Part shown: in pieces, positions 43,752 through 53,585 of the stretch
Layout of the letters: each line of letters opens with the position of its first letter
How positions within the stretch are numbered: the first letter of the stretch is position 1
DNA from: Saccharomycopsis fibuligera x Saccharomycopsis cf. fibuligera
Taxonomy: Eukaryota; Ascomycota; Saccharomycetes; Ascoideales; Saccharomycopsidaceae
Length of the DNA stretch: 64,000 bases
Assembly: GCA_001936135.1 (NCBI GenBank)
Contig: CP012809.1
Coordinates: forward strand, 4,017,501-4,081,500
Direction: 5' to 3'
The notes under the pieces: generated by a model
Told to the model about the DNA's origin: nothing
The model's database searches: none
The model's input: the letters and a program-made list of their open reading frames with translations, nothing else
Translations under genes and position numbers: made by a program

Positions 43752-46289
43752 TCATTTCACCTCGTGGTTTGGCACAACCTTGATCGCATCTCTATCGTTG
43801 TCAATGACCACATTTACCACTTCATCAGAGTTTTTAACTTCGCCCTTGATCAACATCAAAGACAAAGGATTTAATATTTCTTTTGAAATAAATCTGTTCA
43901 ATGGTCTAGCACCGTAATTAGGATCGTAGCCACCGTTTTCAATAATCCACTTCTTCACCTCATCTTCAACGTTTAACTTGAAGCTCTTTTGGTTTTCTTC
44001 TAAATTTTGCTGAATTTCTCTGATTCTGATATCAACAATCTTAAGCATAGCTTTCTTGGACAATTTGTTAAAAATGATCAAGTTGTTCAATCTGTTGATG
44101 AACTCAGGTGGATATGTACTCTTCACCACGCTAAGCACTTCTTTTCTTACTGAATCTGAGACTAAAACATTTTCTTCGTCAAGGTTATTTTCTGCGCTGA
44201 GATCCTCGGTGAAATATTCATGTCCAAGATTAGAAGTCAAAATAATTATTGTGTTTTTGAAATCAATCTTATTACCATGACTATCCGTTAGTTGACCTTC
44301 ATCAAGCACCTGCAAGAGCAATTTGTTAATATCCGGATGGGCTTTTTCAAACTCATCAAACAACACAATAGAGTATGGTTTAGTCTTCACTTGCTGAGTC
44401 AATTCACCACTACCGCCCAAATCATCATAGCCAACATAGCCAGGTGGAGCACCAATTAATCTAGAAATGGCATGCTTTTCCTGAAATTCAGACATATCAA
44501 ATCTAATGATTGCCGATTCGTCACTAAACAAGAATGAAGCAAGTTTCTTGGTAAGTTGGGTTTTACCAGTACCTGTTGGTCCCAAAAACATGAAACTGGC
44601 AATAGGTTGTTTGCTGTTCGTTAATCCAGCTCTTTGTAATCTAACCGCATCAGAAATTTCCTTGATAGCTTGATCTTGGCCAATAATATCTGATTTAAGA
44701 AGTTTTTCCATATTAAGCAACTTGTCCTTATCTGGTTTCAAAAGCGAGTCCATTGGAATACCGGTCGTTCTGGAAATAACTTTGGCAATTTCTTCAGAAG
44801 TTATGGAGTCGCGGAGTAATGCTTCTTCTTCCTTACCGGCATTGGCTTTAACATAATCATCATTCAACTGCTGAATTTTTTCTTCGGTTTGAGGAATTTT
44901 GGCGTACTTCAATTCAGAAGCTTTGGTGTATTCACCATTGAACTGGAATGTCTCCAAGTCTTGTTTGTATTTTTCCAATTTCTTTTTCTCTTGGTTAATT
45001 TGATCAATTTTGCTTTTTTCTTCGTGCCATCTAGTCATCAAGTCATCATGTTCTTTGGTAAGCTCATCCAAAACAGATGTCAAAGATGCCTTTTTTGACT
45101 CAATTGATGCAGTGGCTTCTTCTTTCTTCAAAGATTCCAATTCAATCTTTATAGTCATGATCTTGTATTCCAATTTTTGGATAGGCTCAGGCTTGGACTC
45201 GTGTTGTAATCTGATGGATGAGCAAGCTTCGTCAATCAAATCAATAGCTTTATCTGGCAAGAATCTGTCAGTAATGTATCTGGAACTAAGATTAACAGCG
45301 GCAACCAAAGCATCATCATTAATTTTGACACCATGATGCACTTCATATTTTTCTTTTAAACCTCTCAAAATCGAAATAGAGTCAGTGGTTGAAGGTTCAT
45401 TGATCAACACCTTCTGGAATCTTCTAGCTAAAGCGACATCTTTTTCAATGAATTTTCGGTATTCATCAATAGTGGTGGCACCAACACAATGCAATTTACC
45501 TCTTGCCAAATCAGGCTTAAGCAAATTGGAGACATCCAAAGATGAGCCATCAGTTTTACCCAATCCCATCAAAAGATGTATTTCATCAATGAATAAGATA
45601 ATATTTCCGCTTTCATTGTGGATTTCTGTCAATAACTTGTTCAAACGTTCTTCAATATCACCTCTCATTTTAGAACCGGCCATAATTTTGGACAAATCTA
45701 AAGAAATGATTCTTTTGTGCTTCATACTTTCTGGGACTTGTTTGTTGATAATTCTTTGCGCTAAACCCTCCAAAATGGCAGTTTTACCAGTACCAGCTGA
45801 CCCAATCAAAATTGGATTATTCTTCGTTCTTCTTGATAAGATTTGGATAGTTCTGCTAATTTCCTCGTCTCTACCAATGACTGGATCTAAGTTTCCTTCT
45901 TTGGCTAATTTGGTCAAATCGGTGCCATATTCTTCTAAAGCAGGTTTATCTTCCTGTTGAGGATTCATTCTCATTTGCAAGTTGCGAGAAGCACTAGATG
46001 AGAAATTAGCTCTCATCAGTATTCTCGCCGTATTAGCTTGCAAAGCATTAGCATATTGAAACGGCCTTGCTGAGAGTTGGGGTCTCTTTCCAGTAAATAT
46101 TCGCTGAATTTGATTATCTTGCCGAAGTGATTGTTTAAATGACAATTTGGGAGCATCGTTTTTGATTTTGGAGTATGAAGTTAAAGTTCTTGACAACGAT
46201 GATGATAATGCCAAGTTGTGTGTGTTCAGGGTGCACTCTCTTCTAAGTGCTTGTATATTTCTACCAGTGCTAAGTCTAAGATTTAACAT
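43752..46289 (-). CDS. HSP78: Mitochondrial ClpB-type disaggregase Hsp78
   Basis: An 845-residue AAA+ protein with two nucleotide-binding domains: Walker A GSAGTGKT at 163-170 and GPTGTGKT near 569-576, with an M-domain coiled coil (about 360-460) between them. The first 100 residues are rich in Arg, Ser and Leu with few acids, a mitochondrial presequence. The bacterial ClpB N-domain is missing, exactly as in yeast Hsp78, which separates it from cytosolic Hsp104. Hsp78 works with mtHsp70 to rescue aggregated matrix proteins. The upstream heat-shock element fits heat induction. It is convergent with VMA10. Confidence 0.97.
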   Translation of the reverse strand: MLNLRLSTGRNIQALRRECTLNTHNLALSSSLSRTLTSYSKIKNDAPKLSFKQSLRQDNQIQRIFTGKRPQLSARPFQYANALQANTARILMRANFSSSASRNLQMRMNPQQEDKPALEEYGTDLTKLAKEGNLDPVIGRDEEISRTIQILSRRTKNNPILIGSAGTGKTAILEGLAQRIINKQVPESMKHKRIISLDLSKIMAGSKMRGDIEERLNKLLTEIHNESGNIILFIDEIHLLMGLGKTDGSSLDVSNLLKPDLARGKLHCVGATTIDEYRKFIEKDVALARRFQKVLINEPSTTDSISILRGLKEKYEVHHGVKINDDALVAAVNLSSRYITDRFLPDKAIDLIDEACSSIRLQHESKPEPIQKLEYKIMTIKIELESLKKEEATASIESKKASLTSVLDELTKEHDDLMTRWHEEKSKIDQINQEKKKLEKYKQDLETFQFNGEYTKASELKYAKIPQTEEKIQQLNDDYVKANAGKEEEALLRDSITSEEIAKVISRTTGIPMDSLLKPDKDKLLNMEKLLKSDIIGQDQAIKEISDAVRLQRAGLTNSKQPIASFMFLGPTGTGKTQLTKKLASFLFSDESAIIRFDMSEFQEKHAISRLIGAPPGYVGYDDLGGSGELTQQVKTKPYSIVLFDEFEKAHPDINKLLLQVLDEGQLTDSHGNKIDFKNTIIILTSNLGHEYFTEDLSAENNLDEENVLVSDSVRKEVLSVVKSTYPPEFINRLNNLIIFNKLSKKAMLKIVDIRIREIQQNLEENQKSFKLNVEDEVKKWIIENGGYDPNYGARPLNRFISKEILNPLSLMLIKGEVKNSDEVVNVVIDNDRDAIKVVPNHEVK

Positions 46290-47141
46290 TGTTAATGTGT
46301 AGAATATTTTTGAAGGTATTGCTCTAATAATAATTATTATGTTGAAACCGTACCATCCACCGCCTCAAGACCGGATGCGCGTATTATATATTCTATAGCC
46401 CTTGAGCAGGCCTTAGCCAGGTGAAGATTCTAGAAAAATGGAGAAGTTTCGGGATGCTTCGGGGGGTTTTGCCACCCTTTGAGCTCACGTTGTAGTCACT
46501 ATAATGCGTCATTTGGCATTATTAAGCGTCATTGTACGTTAAGTCGCTTTTTTCCTGCAGATGCCTGCTCAACATGTGAAATGAATAAAATAGAAGCAAA
46601 AAATTACGCACAAAAAAGTCTGCAACCAGCTGACAATAGCAAACCGTGGTAATACGAAAACCCAGAAAGGCATCAGCAGCTTTTGAAAATGAGATGGTGA
46701 GCCAATATTATGTAAATTTGCTACCATGCTTTCGCTTTTTAGTTAGAAATTTTTTTGTTTCTTAAATAATATTTTACACAATAGTGCGGTGCCGTTTATT
46801 TATGGTAGTCCCATTTGCTACTTGAGGGCGGTGCTATGGAAAAGAATTTGGCTGTGCTTGATATATGAATAATATTAAAATAGTAGGAAAGAATGTATAT
46901 AATGGCACATCATGGCTTCTATTTAAAGATGTAGATAGTTTGTTAGACTGTTAAAACTGGAACAAAAAATCACCTAAGATATAAATCGATATTGGGTGTG
47001 AAAAAAAAAAAAATAGATAATTTGTTTCGAACTAAACCACCAATACACGCGATAAGTCTAGTGTCAGGTGTTGCTCTTAACAGTTAAAAAAAAAAAAAAG
47101 AAAATTTATATATTTGAACTACAAAAGCAAAAAATTCAAAC
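46290..47141. other. Divergent promoter region, HSP78 / orphan secreted protein
   Basis: About 850 bp. The HSP78 side carries a heat-shock element (listed). A tract of A residues lies at 47087-47100 just before the secreted-protein ATG and another near 47000-47012. No gene is supported. Confidence 0.5.
46423..46450. promoter_or_regulatory. Heat-shock element upstream of HSP78
   Basis: GAAgaTTCtaGAA at 46423-46435 is a perfect three-unit alternating element, the consensus bound by an Hsf1 trimer. A further GAAgtTTC pair follows at 46443-46450. The site is about 135-160 bp upstream of the HSP78 ATG, a usual distance in yeast. Confidence 0.8.
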
Positions 47142-47807
47142 ATGCGCATTCTGCACATTGCTTCGTTGACACTCATCTCCTCTGCCACGATGAATCCAAT
47201 AATGGCCATGCCCCTTGCTAGGCCCGATGATGCTGCACAACAAAACCCAACCACTGCAGTAAAACCAGATGACAACGATAATAACTCTAAAACAACAAAA
47301 AAGAAAGGAATTAATATTAAGCATGTGGGAGCAGTTGGGGCCCTTGCCGTTGGCGGTGACTATTTGTATCATAAATATTTCAAGCATACCACCACCAGTG
47401 ATGAGGGTGGAGCTGCTACTGCTGCTACTGCTGCCGGCAGTGACAGCGGTGATGGTGGAATTACTGTTACCGCAACACAAGGGGATTCGGTTTCAGGTTC
47501 TAGCCCTACATCTGCAGGTAGTTCGACAATAGCTTCTCCAACTGAAGCTGCCACTCAAACTGCAATTTCTCATTTTGATAGTGAGGTAACCTCGAATGGA
47601 GTTGCCACATCAACTGCAGCTCCGACTGCTTCTACTATTGAGTTCCAAACTGAAAATAATGAACCGTTTGTCACTGAAGGGTCCAATGGTCAACTTGGGT
47701 CTCCTGGTGACACACAGGTCCAAATCCAAACTCAAACAGGAACGCAGACAGAAACTCAGACTGCATTCTCTTCCAAAATTTTTGGTCAACAAGAGCAAGG
47801 GAATTAA
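47142..47807 (+). CDS. Small secreted Ser/Thr/Gln-rich protein of unknown function
   Basis: A 221-residue protein with a likely N-terminal signal peptide (MRILHIASLTLISSATM, cleavage near residues 23-26). After a polar segment comes a Lys cluster, a short hydrophobic Gly/Ala/Val stretch (about 66-77) and a Ser/Thr/Gly-rich tail with a Gln-Thr repeat near 188-205. There is no C-terminal hydrophobic GPI signal. Composition suggests a secreted or wall-associated protein. I do not recognise the family. It lies between HSP78 and the aldehyde dehydrogenase and has its own upstream region. Confidence 0.75.
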   Translation: MRILHIASLTLISSATMNPIMAMPLARPDDAAQQNPTTAVKPDDNDNNSKTTKKKGINIKHVGAVGALAVGGDYLYHKYFKHTTTSDEGGAATAATAAGSDSGDGGITVTATQGDSVSGSSPTSAGSSTIASPTEAATQTAISHFDSEVTSNGVATSTAAPTASTIEFQTENNEPFVTEGSNGQLGSPGDTQVQIQTQTGTQTETQTAFSSKIFGQQEQGN

Positions 47808-48426
47808 TTTGCTCCTTATTTGATTGCAATTGACCCAGGCATTATTTCGAATATTGAGGGGCCAGTAGATGCTTTTTTTTTTTTATTTAAACAGATTATC
47901 CACTATTGTTTTAACTTTATATGTTGCTTCAGCACACTATTCAATTCTTTACTGAGATAGCATCAGAAACACTATATTACTTTATACCTACATTTGACCT
48001 GAAATTCAGGGCCCAGTGATCTTTGTTTTTGCCTCAATCAAAAAACTTTCAAAAAAAAATTTCTTTTAATGTATATTAGTGTGTGTTTTTTCTTTCTTTC
48101 TTGTATTATATGCTACATCCAAACATGGGGTTCCAGGGGGTGCGAAAGTGCTGTTGTTTGTATGTATATCACGTGCCCCAAATGCAAGCCTCGCACCCAA
48201 CAACAACAGCAATTCGTTAACAATTTCGCGACGACATCGTCACCGGTGGTACTTATTATTCATCAAAATATTCACCTGCGGTACGAAATAAAGATTATTA
48301 AATACACTCCTCACCCACCCAGTCAGTATATGTTCTCCCCTTTTACCACTCACTTCCATTTGCATTCCCACATCACTCACTCACTCACTTCCTGACTCTC
48401 TCACTGGTCACAACTGATAGACAGTC
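47808..48426. other. Intergenic upstream of MSC7-like gene
   Basis: About 620 bp. It has T and A runs near 47873-47884 and 48051-48060, a CACGTG box at 48170-48175 about 250 bp before the aldehyde dehydrogenase ATG, and a CACT-rich stretch (48345-48395) in the likely leader. No gene is supported. Confidence 0.5.
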
Positions 48427-50400
48427 ATGTCCCTCAATTCAAGTGCTCCTCCCAGCCATTCCTCAGGCTCCAACAGCCATTCCACCACTTCTTCTTCCTT
48501 CAACTCGTCCTCGGTTGTTTCCGGCTCTTCTTCCAGTTCCTTTTCTATCTTCCAAGTCCAGTTATCTGTGTCATTTCTCGTCACTGTTATCCTTCCATTA
48601 ACTTACTACGTCTACACTCGTCACATCAGCTCCAAAAGACTTGAAAAACCAATCAAATTCGAAGTCCCTTTACCAGATGAAGCCAAACCTCATTGGAAAG
48701 GTAAGCGTCTCAATCCGCCAACCATAATCGATCCGCTGGACCCTGATTCTATCCAATGTTACTGTCCTGCTACTGCCCAATTCTTGGGTAAATTCAAATG
48801 CTCGTCAAAACAAGATATGGATCAAGCTATCAAGCTGGCCCGCAAGGCTCAGCAATCTTGGGCTACCACTACATTTGCTCAAAGACGACAAGTACTTCGT
48901 ACTTTGAGTCAATACATTCTCAAGCATCAGGAAGAAATTGCTCGTATAGCCGCTAGAGATACTGGTAAAACTGCTTTATGTGCCTCTATGGGAGAGATTC
49001 TTGTTACTAATGAAAAACTCAACTGGATCATCAAACATGGTGCCAAGGCTTTGAGTCCTTCCAAGAGACCAGGCCCAGCTAACTTATTGATGTCTTATAA
49101 AGGCGCTGAAGTAAGATATGAGCCGTTACCGACTGGTGTCTGTGCTGCCTTGATTAGTTGGAACTACCCATTTCATAATTTGATGGGCCCATTAATTGCT
49201 GCTATTTTTGCCGGTAATGGGATCGTTATCAAATGTAGTGAATATGTCGTTTGGAGTTCTTCACATTTCTTGGAAATTGCTAGAGCAGCATTACAAGCTT
49301 GTGGACATGATCCTGACTTAGTGCAATTGGTTTACTGCTGGCCTAATGATGCGGATTATTTCACTTCTCATCCTGGTTTATCTCATATCACTTTTATTGG
49401 TTCCCGTCCAGTGGCTCATCATGTTGTTAAAGCAGCTTCCGAATCTTTGACTCCAGTGGTGGTAGAACTTGGAGGTAAAGATCCGTTTATTGTCCTTGAT
49501 AGCGCTATTGATTCATCTTCATCTGCTTCAAACTCAAACTCAAACTCCAAATCCAAATCCAATGACAAACTTGAGGCCATTGCCAGTATAATCATGCGCG
49601 GTACTTTTCAATCCTCTGGCCAAAACTGTATTGGCATTGAAAGAGTCATTGCTACCCCAAAGGTCTACACTGAACTCAAACAAATTCTTATCAAACGTAT
49701 AGCTGAACTCAGATTAGGTTCCGATATTGATCAACTTGAAGAAATCGACATGGGCGGTATGATCTCTGATACCCGTTTTGATCAACTCGAACAAATCATT
49801 GCCACTTCAGTACAACAAGGAGCCCAATTGTTACATGGCGGGAAACGTTACACTCATCCAAATTACCCACAGGGTCACTATTTCACTCCAACTTTGCTCG
49901 CTGATGTCACTGAAAATATGGCTATTGCTACCGATGAATGTTTTGCCCCAGTTTTGACTTTGATGCCAGCTAAAGACGTTGAACATGCTATTGAACTTGC
50001 TAATTCAACTGAATACGGTTTAGGCGCCTCGGTGTTTGGAGGTACTGGTTCCAAGAATTGGCAAATTTGCAATTATGTTGCTAATAAGCTTAAGGCTGGG
50101 AATGTTGCTATTAACGATTTCGCCACATTTTATGTATGCCAGTTACCTTTTGGTGGGGTGAAAGGATCCGGATATGGGAAATTTGGCGGCGAAGAAGGAT
50201 TGAGAGGTCTATGCGTGGAAAAATCAGTATGTTATGATAAGATTCCATTTGTATCGACGCAGATTCCAAAGCCTTTGGATTATCCTATTCAGGATGGGAA
50301 GAAAGCCTGGGAATTTGTAAAAGCTTTGAATGTGGCAGGGTATAGTGTTAGTTGGTGGGAAAGAATTAAAGGAATTGGTACTCTTGCTCAGAATGCATGA
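48427..50400 (+). CDS. MSC7: Membrane-anchored aldehyde dehydrogenase (Msc7-like)
   Basis: A 657-residue protein, close to yeast Msc7 (644). A Ser-rich N-terminus and one membrane segment (about 43-63) precede an aldehyde dehydrogenase domain (about 105-620). Visible are the CYCPATAQFLG strand, SWNYPFHN, catalytic base Glu347 in VVELGGKDP, and nucleophile Cys401 in SGQNCIG. Msc7 is an ER protein; its substrate is not known. A low-complexity Ser/Asn/Lys insert at 363-381 sits between the two catalytic residues. Only two in-frame CTG codons were found (48736, 48835). Confidence 0.93.
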   Translation: MSLNSSAPPSHSSGSNSHSTTSSSFNSSSVVSGSSSSSFSIFQVQLSVSFLVTVILPLTYYVYTRHISSKRLEKPIKFEVPLPDEAKPHWKGKRLNPPTIIDPLDPDSIQCYCPATAQFLGKFKCSSKQDMDQAIKLARKAQQSWATTTFAQRRQVLRTLSQYILKHQEEIARIAARDTGKTALCASMGEILVTNEKLNWIIKHGAKALSPSKRPGPANLLMSYKGAEVRYEPLPTGVCAALISWNYPFHNLMGPLIAAIFAGNGIVIKCSEYVVWSSSHFLEIARAALQACGHDPDLVQLVYCWPNDADYFTSHPGLSHITFIGSRPVAHHVVKAASESLTPVVVELGGKDPFIVLDSAIDSSSSASNSNSNSKSKSNDKLEAIASIIMRGTFQSSGQNCIGIERVIATPKVYTELKQILIKRIAELRLGSDIDQLEEIDMGGMISDTRFDQLEQIIATSVQQGAQLLHGGKRYTHPNYPQGHYFTPTLLADVTENMAIATDECFAPVLTLMPAKDVEHAIELANSTEYGLGASVFGGTGSKNWQICNYVANKLKAGNVAINDFATFYVCQLPFGGVKGSGYGKFGGEEGLRGLCVEKSVCYDKIPFVSTQIPKPLDYPIQDGKKAWEFVKALNVAGYSVSWWERIKGIGTLAQNA

Positions 50401-50981
50401 ATAGTGAACTTCTTTATATTGGCATTTGACACTTGACATTTGACATTTTCTTTGTTTTCGCTTTTGTTCTTGTTCTTGTTCCTGTTTCGGTTTTGCTTTT
50501 TCTTGTACTTTTTTCTTCTTTGGAGAACTCACTCAATTAATTTTACTGGCTCTTCTCATTTATGCTCACATACCCTTATAATATAGACATTAATTTTCTT
50601 ACTTGCTGTTCTTTGGTGCATCATTTTAATATGATAATTTTACTTTCGTCAAGTTCAAGAAGAAAAAAGTTGTTTTGAACTCGACCCATGTTGTTTACGA
50701 TTTGGCCTTCGCGAACTAAACGCTACATTAGATGTGTAGAAGTTGATATTATCTGCTACAATTCAGCATATTTTGCACAAGGTGTTTTGTTGCCTTTTCA
50801 ACAATATGAGAAGATAGAGCGTTGTTTCACTCCATATTATGTTTAATCTTGCGAAAAAATACACACCAGTCACGATATAAACATTCGTGAGATTAAACTG
50901 AATAATTATTATGTACACGAAAAGCTTTTGTTTTAAATATATAAACAGAGACGTGTCGCACTAACCAAACTTTCTTCGACA
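50401..50981. other. Convergent intergenic region, MSC7 / SCO1
   Basis: About 580 bp holding both 3' ends. Begins with a pyrimidine-rich repeat-like stretch of TTGTTC units near 50466-50481. No gene is supported. Confidence 0.5.
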
Positions 50982-51926
50982 CTAATACAAGAAGGAGAAC
51001 CAACCTTCCTTCTTCTTTTCTCTTTCTGCTCTAGGAATAAACGCATCAACATGTTCCTTAATCTTTTGTACTGCGGTTACTTCATCGTATTGTCTACCCA
51101 ACGCATCAATGAATTGTCCCTCGGGATCCATTAAGTAAAAGAAAATCGAGTGATCCACTAAATAATCTTGACCCGGTTTCACATCCTTAGGAGTAGAGAA
51201 ATAAACTCTATATTTCTTGCAAGTATTCTTAACTTCATCATACGTGCCGGTTAACCCAATCATTCTCTTGTTAAATTCAGCCAAATATTCCTTAATCACT
51301 TCTGGCGAGTCTCTAGCAGGATCACACGTTATGAAAATTGGTTGCAATTCCACTCCATGATCTTCGGACAATTTATCGATCACCACAGACATCTTGTCTA
51401 ATTCATCGGGGCAGATATCTGGACAATGAGTGAATCCAAAATAAATCAATGACCATTTTCCTACCAAATTCTGTTCAGTGAACGGTTTCCCTTCATCATC
51501 GACTAAATTGAATTTACCACCAATAAGAGGCTTGCCATAGCCTCTGTTAGCCTCAGCTTCACGCTGTCTATCGAGTCTAAGTTTTTCTTTCTTGAAGTAC
51601 CATACCATTCCCGAGCCAACAACAAGCACCAAGAGACCAGCTTTCCAAGTGGAAAATTCAATGAATTTTGGGTCCTTCAATTTTTCTTGCCTCGTGGCTT
51701 CAGTACCACCAATGGCTATTCTACTGAGTTGTTTTCTCTTTTTTTGTGGGGTGCTTGGGCTAGCGGTGCCGTTGGTATCGGTAGGTTGAGATGATGGCGA
51801 TGAGGTGTTTCTAGCGAGGTAAGTAGTAGAAAAACAACGCACTGTTGCTGTTCTTGCTGATGGCGCAGTTATTGCGCTGCGAGAGGCAAAGGATTTACTA
51901 AATAACGGTAAGTAAGATCTAAGCAT
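50982..51926 (-). CDS. SCO1: Mitochondrial copper chaperone for cytochrome oxidase
   Basis: A 314-residue Sco1 family protein. An Arg/Ser/Thr-rich presequence (1-40) and one inner-membrane segment (about 95-111) lead into a thioredoxin-like domain. The copper ligands are Cys168 and Cys172 in THCPDICPDE and His259 in LVDHSIF. Sco1 delivers copper to the CuA site of Cox2 on the intermembrane-space side. It is tandem with the carrier gene downstream on the same strand. Confidence 0.96.
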   Translation of the reverse strand: MLRSYLPLFSKSFASRSAITAPSARTATVRCFSTTYLARNTSSPSSQPTDTNGTASPSTPQKKRKQLSRIAIGGTEATRQEKLKDPKFIEFSTWKAGLLVLVVGSGMVWYFKKEKLRLDRQREAEANRGYGKPLIGGKFNLVDDEGKPFTEQNLVGKWSLIYFGFTHCPDICPDELDKMSVVIDKLSEDHGVELQPIFITCDPARDSPEVIKEYLAEFNKRMIGLTGTYDEVKNTCKKYRVYFSTPKDVKPGQDYLVDHSIFFYLMDPEGQFIDALGRQYDEVTAVQKIKEHVDAFIPRAEREKKKEGWFSFLY

Positions 51927-52257
51927 CGTGATGATTGTTGATGGTTGTCAAATGGCTTTTATCACCTTGTATCCTATCTGCTGATTAATTTGATCTACCC
52001 ACTTTCTCAGTTTCTTGTCTCTTTATTTGTCCCTAAATTTTTCACTTTTTCGCTCATCAAAGGCCGCAAGTTAAAAATGCTCAAAACGCCGTCAGGTGAC
52101 AATGGTGACTGATCCCGATGTTCTACTCTCATTAACTACTCACCGAGATCTACTGATATCTGCACAAATATAACAAAAACAAAAGACAAAGTAGATGAAT
52201 ATGGTCTATGTACAAACTCTATATAGTATGATTTCAAAGGCTATAGCAGTTTTAGAT
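51927..52257. other. Intergenic between tandem minus-strand genes
   Basis: A 331-bp region with the SCO1 promoter and the 3' end of the mitochondrial carrier gene. I see no distinctive motif. Confidence 0.5.
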
Positions 52258-53202
52258 CTACCCAAGTGCTCTCATTGTTGCTTCAAAAGCGTAGAACGTC
52301 ACAGCGTTAGCCGGGGCAGCACGCAATAAACACACGGAAAACCCACCAAAAAAAGCTTTCCATCCACCAGTCTTCATGATGTATTTTGCACATTGCATTG
52401 AACTGCTAAATACTTTTTTTCTCAAATCATCAGTTTGCAATCTTGTCTTGATTACGTCAATTGGGTAAGCTGTCAACCATAAAGCAATCCCCGATACTGC
52501 ACCGTAGGAACAGAGTCTATATCCTGGCAACTCGGTTCTTTGCAACTCATTAGATTTCATGTCATGTTTCACCAAGAATTCATAAGTGGCAAAATATACA
52601 CCCAATCCATGGCCTTCTCTTAGTAGTGTTGGGCCCAAACCGCGGAATATTCCTGCAATACCTGCCTGGCCGTACAATTTTCGGGTACAGTCCACTGGCC
52701 CTCGATAAACTGTCGCTGCAGAATCATTAGCAGTGGTAGAAATTTGAGTCTGGAGTCGGATTCTTATATGCTCAATAGGACTAGTCAAGAACCCATTAAC
52801 GAACCCAGCAGCTGCCCCGCAGACGTAGAATTGCTGCAACGACAAGCTTTTGTCCTTAAGATTCTGGTCATTGTTATTTTGTTCAGTGAATTGTCGTTTC
52901 ATGTACTCGTTGACAGCAAACTGAATGGAAACACATGCGCCAACTCCTACTAACGGGGTCAACACCCCTTTGTAAAAACCAGTAGGTCCTTCTCTTTGGA
53001 TAAGCTTCTTGATAACGTCCGTCGGACCATCATAGGTTCCTTTAGGGGCAGATTGGAGCCTCACTTTGACTGTGTCGAATGGATTTCCTGCTAATGTTTG
53101 TGCAATTCCTCCCACTGTTCCAGCAGCCACATCTTTGAGCACTCTGGTCTTGTCAGCTGGTGGCTCAATGTCAATCAAATGGGAATCTGAAATGTCAGTC
53201 AT
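52258..53202 (-). CDS. Mitochondrial carrier, Ymc1/Ymc2 type
   Basis: A 314-residue six-helix carrier with all three family signatures: NPFDTVKVRLQ, SPIEHIRIRLQT and YPIDVIKTRLQT. The N-terminus (VLKDVAAGTVGGIAQTLAG) and the segment VGVGACVSIQFAVNE match yeast Ymc1/Ymc2, which import glycine or related amino acids; ornithine and carnitine carriers are less close. Only one such gene lies in this window, so I do not choose between YMC1 and YMC2. Two CCAAT boxes lie upstream. Confidence 0.88.
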   Translation of the reverse strand: MTDISDSHLIDIEPPADKTRVLKDVAAGTVGGIAQTLAGNPFDTVKVRLQSAPKGTYDGPTDVIKKLIQREGPTGFYKGVLTPLVGVGACVSIQFAVNEYMKRQFTEQNNNDQNLKDKSLSLQQFYVCGAAAGFVNGFLTSPIEHIRIRLQTQISTTANDSAATVYRGPVDCTRKLYGQAGIAGIFRGLGPTLLREGHGLGVYFATYEFLVKHDMKSNELQRTELPGYRLCSYGAVSGIALWLTAYPIDVIKTRLQTDDLRKKVFSSSMQCAKYIMKTGGWKAFFGGFSVCLLRAAPANAVTFYAFEATMRALG

Positions 53203-53585
53203 AATGGCTAAACAGTATTTGCTCAGTTATCCTTTGCTTTTTCAATAAGCTATGTTACGTTGGATTGGCTGAAAAAGAAAAAAAAGTTGTATTTTGTCTC
53301 GGAGTTGTCACTAGATCGAATAGTCGAAGTGTTGTTTTCCTCCTCCTTGAAGCCAATCGCGATTATGCGATCGCCTAATATTGCCCGCCAATCTGGCGCT
53401 TTTTTGGCTTCGCTTCAGCCGTGCGCAAGCCATGCTTCTAAAAAAGTCAATTTTAAGCGACACATTACTACACAAATAAATGGAAACGATCTACAATCTA
53501 CAATCTAAAATCTACCCATTTGCAATCTCTCATGCCTCAAAAAAATTTCTTCCCAACAATTCAATTTAAAAATCTATATATTTCA
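53203..53585. other. Promoter of the mitochondrial carrier with CCAAT boxes and short palindromes
   Basis: CCAAT occurs at 53353-53357 and 53388-53392. Around them lie the palindromes AATCGCGATT (53355-53364) and GCGATCGC (53367-53374) and a small inverted repeat CGCCA/TGGCG (53386-53398). CCAAT is the HAP-complex core site, common at mitochondrial genes. The GC-rich cluster stands out from AT-rich surroundings. Confidence 0.55.

Noticed and set aside
45385-45960. 191-codon antisense ORF within HSP78
   Set aside because: Shadow of the AAA+ coding sequence on the other strand.
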